Below, piece by piece: positions 8,955 through 16,269 of a stretch of DNA of 64,000 bases. Each line of letters opens with the position of its first letter. The first letter of the stretch is position 1. The notes under the pieces are model-generated. The model did not search any database and was not told where the DNA came from. It was given only the letters and a program-made list of their open reading frames with translations. Source of the stretch: Mycobacterium triplex (GTDB lineage: Bacteria; Actinomycetota; Actinomycetes; Mycobacteriales; Mycobacteriaceae); assembly GCF_000689255.1 (NCBI RefSeq), contig NZ_HG964446.1, positions 3,516,734-3,580,733 of the forward strand, read 5' to 3'. Made by a program: the position numbers and the translations under genes.

Positions 8955-10328
8955 ATGATGACGGGCGAACAGTACAAGAACTCGTTGCGCGACGGACGAC
9001 GGATCTATCAGGACGGCAAGCTGGTCGCCGACATGGACACCGACCCGCTGCTGGCGCCGGCGCTGTATGCGGTGACCGCCGGATACGACGAGTCGTACCG
9101 TCCCGAGCCCGACGCGGTGAACCCCCTCGTCGAGGCGCCCCGCAGCGTGGACGAACTGCGGGAGCGGGTGCCGATCCTGACCAGGATGGATCTGTTGCTC
9201 AACGTCACCTACCAGTCGCTGATGACGCTCGTGGTGGCGGCCGCGCGGCTTGGTGACGCGCACCCCGAGTTCGTCGCGCGCATCAATGCCTATGTGGCGC
9301 AAGCACGTCGCGACGACATCCGCGTCGCGGAGTGCATCACCGATTCCAAGGGCGACCGGTCGAGGGCCCCGGCCGCGCAAGACGACCCCGACCAGTACGT
9401 GCGCGTGGTCCAGCGTCGCGACGACGGCGTGGTGATCCGCGGCGCCAAGCTACACATCAGCGCCGCACCCTTCGCGCATCACCTGCTGGTGATGCCGACC
9501 AAGTCGATGAAGCCGGGGGAGGAGGACTACGCGATCGCGTGCGCCGTACCGGTGAACGCTCCGGGCGTGCACGTCGTCAGCCGCACCGTGCAGGCACGCG
9601 GCGGTGACGAACGCGACTACCCGGTGAGCTCCGGGCGCGGCATGCCCGACGGGTTCGTGATCTTCGACGACGTGTTCGTACCGAACGCACACGTGTTCCT
9701 GGACGGGGTTGCGGCCCAGGCCGGAATCTTCGCGCATTCGCTCGGGCTGTGGGAACGCCTTGGCGGAACCGCCGTGATGGTGGAACAGGCCGACGAGATG
9801 GTGGGCCTGGCCGCACTGATCGCCGAAGCCAACGGCACCGCCCGGGTTTCGCACATCCGGGAAAAGATCGACGAGATGATGATCCACGCCACCATCCTGC
9901 GCGCCGGCATGGAGGCCGCGATCAGCAACGCGCACACCACGCCGGAGGGCTACTACTATCCCGACGATCTCTACACCAACGCCACCAAATACGTTGGCGC
10001 GGCGAACTTCAACCTGATGGTCCGGCATCTGCACGACATCGCCGGCGGTGGCGTGATCACCACGCCGTCGATGGCGGACCTGGACAACCCGGACGTCGGG
10101 CCGCAGTTGCGCAAGTACCTCACCGGCGCGCCCGAGGTCCCGGGTGATACTCGCGCGAAGTTGTTTCACGCCATCCGGGACGCCACCGCCGACTCGTACG
10201 GCGGCTGGCACCTGGTCACCAATGTGCAATCCGGTGGCGGCCTGTTCGCCCAGCGGCTGGTGACCCGCAAGCATTACGACATGGAGCGGGCCAAGCGCCT
10301 GGCCCGGCACGCGGCCAACCTCGATTGA
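8955..10328 (+). CDS. HpaB/4-hydroxyphenylacetate 3-hydroxylase-fold flavoprotein
   Basis: 457-residue member of the family uniting FADH2-dependent 4-hydroxyphenylacetate 3-monooxygenase (HpaB, PvcC) and 4-hydroxybutyryl-CoA dehydratase, an acyl-CoA dehydrogenase-like fold. Features are SKGDRS (residues 131-136), GFVIFDDVFVPNAHVFL, and the C-terminal LHDIAGGGVITTPS. Only two cysteines are visible (C127 and one near 195), and none follows HDIAGG, so the 4Fe-4S ligands of the dehydratase are absent and a flavin monooxygenase-like role is more likely. AAGGAG precedes the ATG, and the 18-nt gap to the acyl-CoA dehydrogenase indicates co-transcription. No dedicated flavin reductase is adjacent. 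Substrate unknown. Confidence 0.8.
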   Translation: MMTGEQYKNSLRDGRRIYQDGKLVADMDTDPLLAPALYAVTAGYDESYRPEPDAVNPLVEAPRSVDELRERVPILTRMDLLLNVTYQSLMTLVVAAARLGDAHPEFVARINAYVAQARRDDIRVAECITDSKGDRSRAPAAQDDPDQYVRVVQRRDDGVVIRGAKLHISAAPFAHHLLVMPTKSMKPGEEDYAIACAVPVNAPGVHVVSRTVQARGGDERDYPVSSGRGMPDGFVIFDDVFVPNAHVFLDGVAAQAGIFAHSLGLWERLGGTAVMVEQADEMVGLAALIAEANGTARVSHIREKIDEMMIHATILRAGMEAAISNAHTTPEGYYYPDDLYTNATKYVGAANFNLMVRHLHDIAGGGVITTPSMADLDNPDVGPQLRKYLTGAPEVPGDTRAKLFHAIRDATADSYGGWHLVTNVQSGGGLFAQRLVTRKHYDMERAKRLARHAANLD

Positions 10329-10357
10329 CGGCGCCGCGCGGTCACCGTGCTTGCATG

Positions 10358-10379
10358 AACGTGAACGTAGACGTAGATT
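10358..10379. promoter_or_regulatory. TetR-type operator-like site 1 with -10 element
   Basis: AACGTGAACGTAGACGT (10358-10374) runs into TAGATT (10374-10379), a -10-like hexamer 7 nt before the LLM start codon at 10387. Almost the same arrangement occurs at 16235-16256 before another LLM gene, and a palindromic version at 15374 before the TetR gene. It is probably an operator overlapping a near-leaderless promoter. Confidence 0.5.
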
Positions 10380-10386
10380 CAGCTGC

Positions 10387-11574
10387 ATGCGTTTTGGTGT
10401 GTTCATCGCCCCCTACCACATGGTGGGGGACAATCCGACCCTCGCATTCGAGCGCGACCTGCAGCTGGTCGAAGCCGTCGAAGAACTCGGCTACGAGGAA
10501 GCCTGGTTCGGCGAACATCATTCCGGCGGAACCGAAATCAGCGGGGCGCCGGATCTGATGATCGCCACGGCCGCCGCCCGCACCAAGCGCATCCGGTTGG
10601 GCACCGGCGTGGCCTCGCTGCCGTACCACCACCCGTTCATGTTCGCCGACCGGATGGTGCAACTCGATCACTTGACCCGGGGCCGGCTGATCGTCGGGGT
10701 CGGGCCGGGCGCGCTGCCGGGCGACGCATACATGATGGGCATCGAGACGACGCGGCAGCGCGACATGATGCTCGAGTCGCTCGAGGCGGTGCTCGAATTG
10801 TGGGCCGACGAGGGACCGGTGACGCGCAAGACGGACTGGTTCACGTTGCGCGATGCCAGGTTGCAACTGCGGCCCTACAGCAAGCCCGGCATCGAGGTGA
10901 GCGTCGCAGTGACGGCGTCGCCGTCCGGCCCGGTCGCGGCCGGCAAGTTCGGCATCGGATTGCTCTCGATCGCGGCGACCCAGAGGAAGGCCTTCGACGC
11001 GCTGGCGCGCAACTGGCGGACAGCAACCGAGACCGCGGCCGCACATGGCAAGACGGTGCGCCGCGAGGGCTGGCGCATGGTCGGGCCGATGCACATCGCC
11101 GAAACCGAGGAGCAGGCCCGCCGAGAGGTCGAGGTCGGCCTGGCTCAATGGGTCGACTACTTCCAAAATGTCGGCGCGATACCGATTTTGGGCGACTTCG
11201 ATCCGGGCGAGGACATCGTGGCCGCCGTCAACGACACCGGTGTGGGCGTGATCGGCACTCCCGAGATGGCCGTCGAGCAGTTGCGCCGGCTGCAAAAACA
11301 GTCCGGCGGATTCGGCACCTATTTGTTGATGGCGCACGAATGGGCCAATCGTGAAGCCACGCTGCGGTCCTACGAGCTGATCAGCCGCTACGTGATGCCG
11401 GTGTTTCAGGATTCGCTGGAACCGATCGAGCGCAGCCGCGACTGGACGATCTTCCACCGCGAGACGCTGATGGGCAATATCACCGACGCGATCGTCGGCG
11501 CGACACAACAATTCCTTGCCGAGCGCGACGCCCGCCGCCGTGCCGAAGCAGAAAAAGTGCACACCGGTCAGTGA
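10387..11574 (+). CDS. LLM class flavin/F420-dependent monooxygenase, limonene monooxygenase-like
   Basis: Luciferase-like TIM-barrel oxidoreductase, 395 aa, of the longer type that includes alkanal and limonene 1,2-monooxygenases. It starts MRFGVFIAPYHMVGDNP, with EEAWFGEHHSGG at about residue 40 and RGRLIVGVGPGALPGDAYMMG as the cofactor-binding stretch. It is clearly paralogous to the LLM protein at 16.3 kb (FIAPYH, GEHHS, VSLPYHHP, NREATLRSYELISRYV in both). The ATG at 10387 was chosen because an upstream ATG would lie inside the operator-like repeat. Its stop overlaps the GTG of the next LLM gene, so both are co-translated. Substrate unknown; the limonene link is family resemblance only. 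Confidence 0.87.
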   Translation: MRFGVFIAPYHMVGDNPTLAFERDLQLVEAVEELGYEEAWFGEHHSGGTEISGAPDLMIATAAARTKRIRLGTGVASLPYHHPFMFADRMVQLDHLTRGRLIVGVGPGALPGDAYMMGIETTRQRDMMLESLEAVLELWADEGPVTRKTDWFTLRDARLQLRPYSKPGIEVSVAVTASPSGPVAAGKFGIGLLSIAATQRKAFDALARNWRTATETAAAHGKTVRREGWRMVGPMHIAETEEQARREVEVGLAQWVDYFQNVGAIPILGDFDPGEDIVAAVNDTGVGVIGTPEMAVEQLRRLQKQSGGFGTYLLMAHEWANREATLRSYELISRYVMPVFQDSLEPIERSRDWTIFHRETLMGNITDAIVGATQQFLAERDARRRAEAEKVHTGQ

Positions 11575-12491
11575 TCGACTTCGGGGTGCTGCTGTTTCCC
11601 AACGTCGCGTGGGCGACCCTGCTCGACCGTTGCGAGCAGGCCGAGGAGTTGGGGTTTCGCAGCCTCTGGATCGACGACCACGGCGCCAACCCGCAAGCCC
11701 CGAAAGCCAATTGGTTCGAGGCGTTCACCACGCTGGCCGGCCTGGCCAACTGCACGCGACGAATGTTGCTGGGGCCGTTGGTCTCCAACGTCATCCTGCG
11801 ACACCCCGTGCTGCTCGCGCGTCAAGCCATCACGCTCGAGAACATGTCGGGCGGCCGGCTGCGGCTGGGGATCGGGGCCGGTTACGCGCGCACCGACCAC
11901 GAGCTGCTGGGCACTGCACCGTGGGCTCGCGACGAGCGTGCCGAGCGGTTCGCCGAAGCCGTCGAGCTGGTCGACGCGCTGCTGCGCGCCGAACCGGTCG
12001 ACTTTGCCGGCAAGTACTACGAAGTTCACGGCGTTCGGCTGCGACCTGCTCCCGTGCAACGGCCCCGGCCGCCGATGTGCATTGCCGCGCATGACCGTTC
12101 AAGCCTGCGGTTGGTGGCGCGGTACGGCGACATCTGGAGTTCGTTTGGCGGCTGGGGGCTGTCGTCACCCGAGCTGCTGGCGATCACCGAGCAGCGCTCG
12201 GCCATCCTGGACGGACTCTGCGCCGAAGTCGGCCGAGACCCCTCGAGCATTCGCCGGCAGATCCTGGCCGGCAGTCCCGCGACCACTCCGGACCCGATCT
12301 GGTCGTCCGTTCAGGCGTTCGACGACTGGGTGGCCGGCTGGCAGCAGATCGGCATCGACGAGATCGTGTTGTACTTCCCGCCGGAGCTGCTCTACGAGCC
12401 GGAGCTGATCGATCCCGCGGTCCTCGAGCACTTGCGGGCCCTGCTGTTCGCACGAAGCTCAGGTGATCAACGCTCCGCCGTCGACTGGTAA
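11571..12491 (+). CDS. LLM class F420-dependent oxidoreductase
   Basis: 306-residue luciferase-like oxidoreductase of the shorter type. GTG start in a GTGA overlap with the preceding LLM stop, meaning translational coupling. Visible blocks are FGVLLFPNVAWATLLDRCEQAEELGF at the start, LENMSGGRLRLGIGAGYARTDHELLG near residues 88-114, and PAPVQRPRPPMCIAAH. It may form a functional pair with the monooxygenase-like LLM upstream, for example reducing or further oxidising its product. The last 33 bases overlap the convergent SDR gene. Confidence 0.85.
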   Translation: MIDFGVLLFPNVAWATLLDRCEQAEELGFRSLWIDDHGANPQAPKANWFEAFTTLAGLANCTRRMLLGPLVSNVILRHPVLLARQAITLENMSGGRLRLGIGAGYARTDHELLGTAPWARDERAERFAEAVELVDALLRAEPVDFAGKYYEVHGVRLRPAPVQRPRPPMCIAAHDRSSLRLVARYGDIWSSFGGWGLSSPELLAITEQRSAILDGLCAEVGRDPSSIRRQILAGSPATTPDPIWSSVQAFDDWVAGWQQIGIDEIVLYFPPELLYEPELIDPAVLEHLRALLFARSSGDQRSAVDW

Positions 12492-13217
12492 CACCGCGCC
12501 GCTGACGAACGACGCGGCCGGGCTGGCCAGAAACAGGACCGCCGCGGCCACCTCGTCGGGATCACCCATCCGCGCGGCGGGCACCCGCGAGTTCACGAAC
12601 TCGTCGTTGAAGCCGCCCGGCGTGTGCGCGGTCATTCCGGTGGACAGAAATCCCGGCGCCACGGCGTTGACCCGAATTCCCTTGCGGCCGGTCCACTGTC
12701 GGGCCAGGTCGCGGGTGAGACCCAGCAGCCCCGCCTTGCTGGACACATAGCCCGCCTGCGGCAGCGAGGTCGTCGTCAACCCCAGGATGCTGCTGATCAT
12801 CACGACGGCCGATCCCGGCTGCATCACGCGGCCACACGCCTGGCTCATCCAATAGGCGCCCATCAGGTTGACTTCGATGCTGTGCCGGAACTGCGCCGGA
12901 TCCTCGCGCGTCGCGGGCGCGGCGGTGCCGACGCCCGCGTTGTTGACCAACACGTCCACCCTGCCGAAATGCTCCGCGATCCGGCCGACCGCGTCGGTGC
13001 AGGATTCGGGGTCTGCGACGTCGACCCGAAATGCCGTGACGTCGATGCCGTCGTCGCGCAATCTGGTGCAGCGCGCCTCGACGTCGTCGGGACGACGACC
13101 CGCCAAGGCGATTCGCGCTCCAGCACAGCCGAGCGCCCGGGCGATCGCCACACCCAACTCCGACGTCGCCCCGGTCACCACGGCGACGCGACCGTCCAGC
13201 CGGAATCGCTCGATCAC
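12459..13217 (-). CDS. SDR family NAD(P)-dependent oxidoreductase
   Basis: Classical short-chain dehydrogenase/reductase, 252 aa. The cofactor motif TGATSELG (residues 15-22), NNAG (92-95), catalytic Ser in MISSILG (about 142) and Y157-x3-K161 are all present. The C-terminal SGAVLPVDGGALIT is typical of FabG-like members. Its ATG overlaps the GntR stop by 4 nt, making it the last gene of the CMD-GntR-SDR operon. It probably oxidises or reduces a hydroxyl or keto intermediate of the island's pathway; cofactor preference is not evident. Confidence 0.88.
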   Translation of the reverse strand: MIERFRLDGRVAVVTGATSELGVAIARALGCAGARIALAGRRPDDVEARCTRLRDDGIDVTAFRVDVADPESCTDAVGRIAEHFGRVDVLVNNAGVGTAAPATREDPAQFRHSIEVNLMGAYWMSQACGRVMQPGSAVVMISSILGLTTTSLPQAGYVSSKAGLLGLTRDLARQWTGRKGIRVNAVAPGFLSTGMTAHTPGGFNDEFVNSRVPAARMGDPDEVAAAVLFLASPAASFVSGAVLPVDGGALIT

Positions 13218-13909
13218 GAGGCGTGGGTTTGGGTTTCCGGACGCGGGTGCGCGCGCGATGCCAGGACACAGTCGCGGCCCTGCAAGATGTGCTCGGCCAT
13301 CAGGGCGCCGGCCCGCTCGGGTTCACCGGCGGCGATCGCGTCGCGCACCATCCGGTGGAACAGGTTGGAGCGCTCGCTTTCGGCCCGCGTCTGATGCCGA
13401 AAAACCTGATACACCAACGGAATGTCGACCGCGTGCACCAGCAGCGCCGACAGTCTTCGGTGCCGTGACCCCTCCACCACACCCTGGTGAAAGGCGCTGT
13501 TGGCAGCCGTGATTCGGCGCAGCCCCGCATCCAGCGAGCCACTCGACACGAGCTCGATGCCCGCATCGAAATCCGCGATCGCCGCGTCGAGTTCCGCGAT
13601 GCCCTCGGCATCCATCCGCGTTGCCGCACGCTCGGCGGCCAGCGATTCCAGCCGGGCGCGCAGCTCGTACTGGTCGCGGATGTCGGTCTCGGACATCGTG
13701 GCGACGACCGCCCCCCGGTTGCGCTCGATCACGACCAGGCCGTCGGCAGCCAAGGCCCGCAACGCTTCTCGCACCGGGGTGCGGGACAGGTCGAACATCT
13801 CGCCGATGCGCTGTTCTACCAGCCGCGAGCCCGGCTCGAAATCGCCCTCGGCGATCGCGCGCCGGATCAACCGGTAGGCCAAGTCCGATCGGCCGTCGAT
13901 CTCGGTCAT
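13214..13909 (-). CDS. GntR family regulator, FCD (FadR) subfamily
   Basis: 231-residue transcription factor. An N-terminal winged helix (SRLVEQRIGEMFDLSRTPVREALRALAADGLV, about residues 28-59) is followed by an all-helical FCD ligand-binding domain (about 78-210). The ATG at 13909 follows the upstream TGA by one base and has GGAGGT before it, so it is coupled to the CMD gene. Best candidate to bind the ATTGCRTWCARY sites before its own operon and before the acyl-CoA dehydrogenase. FCD regulators usually sense small carboxylic acids or acyl-CoAs, so the inducer may be a pathway intermediate. Confidence 0.87.
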   Translation of the reverse strand: MTEIDGRSDLAYRLIRRAIAEGDFEPGSRLVEQRIGEMFDLSRTPVREALRALAADGLVVIERNRGAVVATMSETDIRDQYELRARLESLAAERAATRMDAEGIAELDAAIADFDAGIELVSSGSLDAGLRRITAANSAFHQGVVEGSRHRRLSALLVHAVDIPLVYQVFRHQTRAESERSNLFHRMVRDAIAAGEPERAGALMAEHILQGRDCVLASRAHPRPETQTHAS

Positions 13910-13910
13910 C

Positions 13911-14552
13911 TCAGTCACCTCCGGAAGTGGCGGCGCCGATGTCGAGCACGCCACCACCCTCGGGGTCGTCGACCTCCACGATCGGGTCGTCGACGTCGTC
14001 GAACTCCAGGCGCAGCGCCCGCGACATGATCGCGTGCATGACATACATCGTGGTGGTGTAGGTGAATTCGAGGATCTCGGTGTCGGTGAAAACTTCTCGC
14101 AGTTGGGTGAACAACTGCTCGGGCACCCGACCTTGTTGGCCCGCAAGGCAATCCGCGTAGGCCAGCAGCAGCCGCTCGGTGTGATCGAAACAATCGGCGG
14201 TCTGCCACGACGGGATCGCCGCGATCTTCTCCACGGACAGCCCCGCCGACCGGCACGCCTTGCAATGCTGGGAGTAGACGAACTGGCTGCCGACCACCCA
14301 GCCCGCCCGGATCTGGCCGAGCTCGCGGTGATCGGGGCGAATGCTTACTTCTTGGCGGTACAGGCGAAAGCCCCGCACGGCATGGCGCAGGGCAGCGGGC
14401 GACTGGGCCATGACCGTCCACCAGTTTCCCGGAGTGCCGCCGACGGTGCCCGGCTCGGCCACCGGATCGCGGTCGCCGAACATGAAGTCGTACATCTTGA
14501 GCGTGAACTCGTCGGTGACCTCACCCCGGGGAATGGGATTCAGGCGCGGCAT
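13911..14552 (-). CDS. Carboxymuconolactone decarboxylase/AhpD-like protein
   Basis: 213-residue CMD-family protein with an AhpD-like redox motif, YSQHCKACRSAG, giving a C97-x2-C100 pair. AhpD members are thiol-dependent peroxidase partners, while others are lactone decarboxylases; the CxxC pair points to redox chemistry. Start at ATG 14552 (MPRLNPIPRGEV) with GAGAGGA upstream. An ATTGCATTCAAT site lies 26 nt upstream of the start, in the promoter. First gene of the CMD-GntR-SDR operon. It could protect flavin enzymes of the island from peroxide, which is inference. Confidence 0.8.
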   Translation of the reverse strand: MPRLNPIPRGEVTDEFTLKMYDFMFGDRDPVAEPGTVGGTPGNWWTVMAQSPAALRHAVRGFRLYRQEVSIRPDHRELGQIRAGWVVGSQFVYSQHCKACRSAGLSVEKIAAIPSWQTADCFDHTERLLLAYADCLAGQQGRVPEQLFTQLREVFTDTEILEFTYTTTMYVMHAIMSRALRLEFDDVDDPIVEVDDPEGGGVLDIGAATSGGD

Positions 14553-14577
14553 TGCGGGTCCTCTCGACTGGGTGCAG

Positions 14578-14589
14578 ATTGCATTCAAT
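14578..14589. promoter_or_regulatory. GntR-type operator-like site 3
   Basis: ATTGCATTCAAT, a near-perfect palindrome just upstream of the CMD-GntR-SDR operon. Same motif as at 6559, 6621 and 14641; its position fits autoregulation by the GntR/FCD protein. Confidence 0.5.
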
Positions 14590-14640
14590 CCCAGCGTCAG
14601 CCGCTACGTCAATGCAGCTCGCAGTTCAGCCGGGCTGCAG

Positions 14641-14652
14641 ATTGCGTACAGT
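14641..14652. promoter_or_regulatory. GntR-type operator-like site 4
   Basis: ATTGCGTACAGT, a weaker copy of the motif. It is 63 nt upstream of the 14578 site and between the TetR stop and the CMD operon. Pairs of sites about 60 nt apart occur at both promoters (6559/6621 and 14578/14641). Confidence 0.4.
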
Positions 14653-14661
14653 CCGCTGACA

Positions 14662-15318
14662 TCAGGGGCGCAAGCCGGCGAGTGTCATGGCCGCGAACGC
14701 ATCGCCGATCTCGGCCAGTGTGTTGCGTCCGCCGGGGACGTACCAACGGTGGATCCAGTTGTGCATGCCGAGGATCCCCAGCATCACCAGCCGCGGGTCG
14801 AGGTCGCGGCGAAATACGCCGGACGCGACGCCCTCTTCGACGATCGCAAGCAACGTCTTGCCGTAGGCATCGGCATTGGCGACGATGTCCCGCGCCTCGG
14901 GAAGGGTTGCGAGATACTGACTTTCGCTGAACAACAGAAAGACTTCGGGATAGTTGGCCAGGTCTTCGATGTACGCGCGCAGCGCGCGACGCAGCTTCTC
15001 GTCGGCCGGCGCGTCGGACTCGAGCGCTTCGCGGCAGCGCCGCGTCATCGTGTAGGCGGGCTGCTCGATCAACGCGACCAGCAGCTCCTCTTTGGTGCCG
15101 ACGTAGTAGTACAGCGAGGCACGGTTGATGCCGACCTCGGCGGCCACATCCTCGAGGCGGGCTCGCGCGAATCCTTCCCGGCGGAAGACCTCCGCGGCGC
15201 CCTTGAGGATCGTCTGCCATCGCTCCCCGGAGGCGCGGCGGTCGGCGTTGCGGCGCTCGTGGCGTCGACGGGCATTGTCGCTCTGCTGGCGGGTGGCTGG
15301 AATCGTCGTCCTCCTCAT
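14662..15318 (-). CDS. TetR/AcrR family transcriptional regulator
   Basis: 218-residue regulator. The N-terminal helix-turn-helix (LEDVAAEVGINRASLYYYVGTKEELLVALIE, about residues 55-85) is typical TetR. The rest is a helical ligand domain with HNWIHRWYVPGG late in the chain, like KstR2-type and fatty-acyl-sensing members. The basic N-terminal extension of about 28 residues is long. Upstream at 15374-15397 lies a long palindrome built from the same AACGT unit seen before two LLM genes, so this protein is the likely reader of that motif. Confidence 0.87.
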   Translation of the reverse strand: MRRTTIPATRQQSDNARRRHERRNADRRASGERWQTILKGAAEVFRREGFARARLEDVAAEVGINRASLYYYVGTKEELLVALIEQPAYTMTRRCREALESDAPADEKLRRALRAYIEDLANYPEVFLLFSESQYLATLPEARDIVANADAYGKTLLAIVEEGVASGVFRRDLDPRLVMLGILGMHNWIHRWYVPGGRNTLAEIGDAFAAMTLAGLRP

Positions 15319-15373
15319 CTACCGTGCGGTATCAACGTACGCCATCAGGGCCGAGAGCTGCAGAAAGCCGACC

Positions 15374-15397
15374 AACGTCAACGTGAACGTTGACGTT
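15374..15397. promoter_or_regulatory. 24-bp palindrome, probable TetR operator
   Basis: Perfect inverted repeat with 11-bp arms (AACGTCAACGT and ACGTTGACGTT) around a GA centre. It lies 56 nt upstream of the TetR start and 45 nt beyond the crotonase stop. It is the most symmetrical copy of the AACGTnAACGTnnACGT motif also found at 10358 and 16235, so it probably mediates autoregulation. Confidence 0.6.
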
Positions 15398-15441
15398 GAC
15401 AAACCGACCCTGTCGTCGTAGCGTGCCGAACTGATGCTCCG

Positions 15442-16215
15442 TCATTTGCGCCCCAATTTCTCCATCGCCACGCGGAAGTCGTCGTGCTCCATAGCCGCCG
15501 CCTCCAGCGCGAGCGACAACGGCAGCACCGCACCCGACGCCAGGGCGAGCAGGCGGTTGATCGCCACCTTGGTGCCTTGCACAGCCTGGGGAGCCAGTTG
15601 GGCAAGCCGCACGGCCATCGACATCGCCGCCGGTAGCACCTCGGGAGCCGGCAGGACTCCGGTGATCAGTCCCAGTCGCTCGGCCTCGGCGCCCGTGAGG
15701 AGGTCACCCGCCATCAACAATTGCTTGGCGCGGTTGATCCCGACGAGCAGCGGCCAGATCACTGCAGCACCGTTGCCGGCCGGCAGCGCGGCATGCACAT
15801 GTAAGTCGCCGAGCTTGGCCGATTCGGCGACATACGAGATATCCGCCAGCGTCGCCAGCACCGCGCCCAGCCCGATCGCGTGCCCATTCACCGCTGCGAC
15901 AAGGGGTTTGGTCAGGGCGATGATGTCGTCCACGATGTGGCGCGCCTCCTCGATCGGCGTTCGGCCGGTCGAAGTCGCATACCCGCGATCGCTGGATTCG
16001 TCACCGCCCGCGGAGAACGTCCGGCCCGCACCGGTCAGCACCACGGCACGCACCCGGCCGTCGTCTTGGGCCGCGGCGAACACGGTGGACAACTCCGAAT
16101 GCATGACGTCGTCAACGGCGTTGGCCTTGTCGGGCCGATTCAGCGTCAACACCGCGACGCCAGTGGATTCGTCCAGGGCGACGTCGATGGTGCGGTATGC
16201 CTCGGGGTCGAGCAT
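15442..16215 (-). CDS. Enoyl-CoA hydratase/isomerase (crotonase) family protein
   Basis: 257-residue crotonase-fold protein. The oxyanion-hole segments GAGRTFSAGGDE (about 62-73) and NGHAIGLGAVL (110-120) and the trimer-forming C-terminus are present. At the two positions where canonical hydratases carry catalytic glutamates (GGCELA and QPEILLG) this protein has V119 and H139. Ordinary 2-enoyl-CoA hydration is therefore doubtful; isomerase, hydrolase or retro-aldol-like chemistry is more likely. ATG 16215 has GGGAGC upstream. It is divergent from the LLM gene at 16270, and the 54-nt gap carries the AACGT-type motif. Confidence 0.82.
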   Translation of the reverse strand: MLDPEAYRTIDVALDESTGVAVLTLNRPDKANAVDDVMHSELSTVFAAAQDDGRVRAVVLTGAGRTFSAGGDESSDRGYATSTGRTPIEEARHIVDDIIALTKPLVAAVNGHAIGLGAVLATLADISYVAESAKLGDLHVHAALPAGNGAAVIWPLLVGINRAKQLLMAGDLLTGAEAERLGLITGVLPAPEVLPAAMSMAVRLAQLAPQAVQGTKVAINRLLALASGAVLPLSLALEAAAMEHDDFRVAMEKLGRK

Positions 16216-16234
16216 CGGTCCGCTCCCTTCGATG

Positions 16235-16256
16235 AACGTGAACGTCGATGTAGATT
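16235..16256. promoter_or_regulatory. TetR-type operator-like site 3 in divergent promoter
   Basis: AACGTGAACGTCGATGTA followed by TAGATT (16251-16256), nearly identical to 10358-10379. It lies between the divergent crotonase and LLM genes, so one bound regulator could control both. Confidence 0.55.
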
Positions 16257-16269
16257 CTAGGAGGCCTTC

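Noticed and set aside
8955..10328. 4-hydroxybutyryl-CoA dehydratase assignment
   Set aside because: Cluster-binding cysteines are absent.
10342..11562. 406-codon antisense frame to the LLM gene
   Set aside because: Mirrors the high-GC codon pattern; no family motif.
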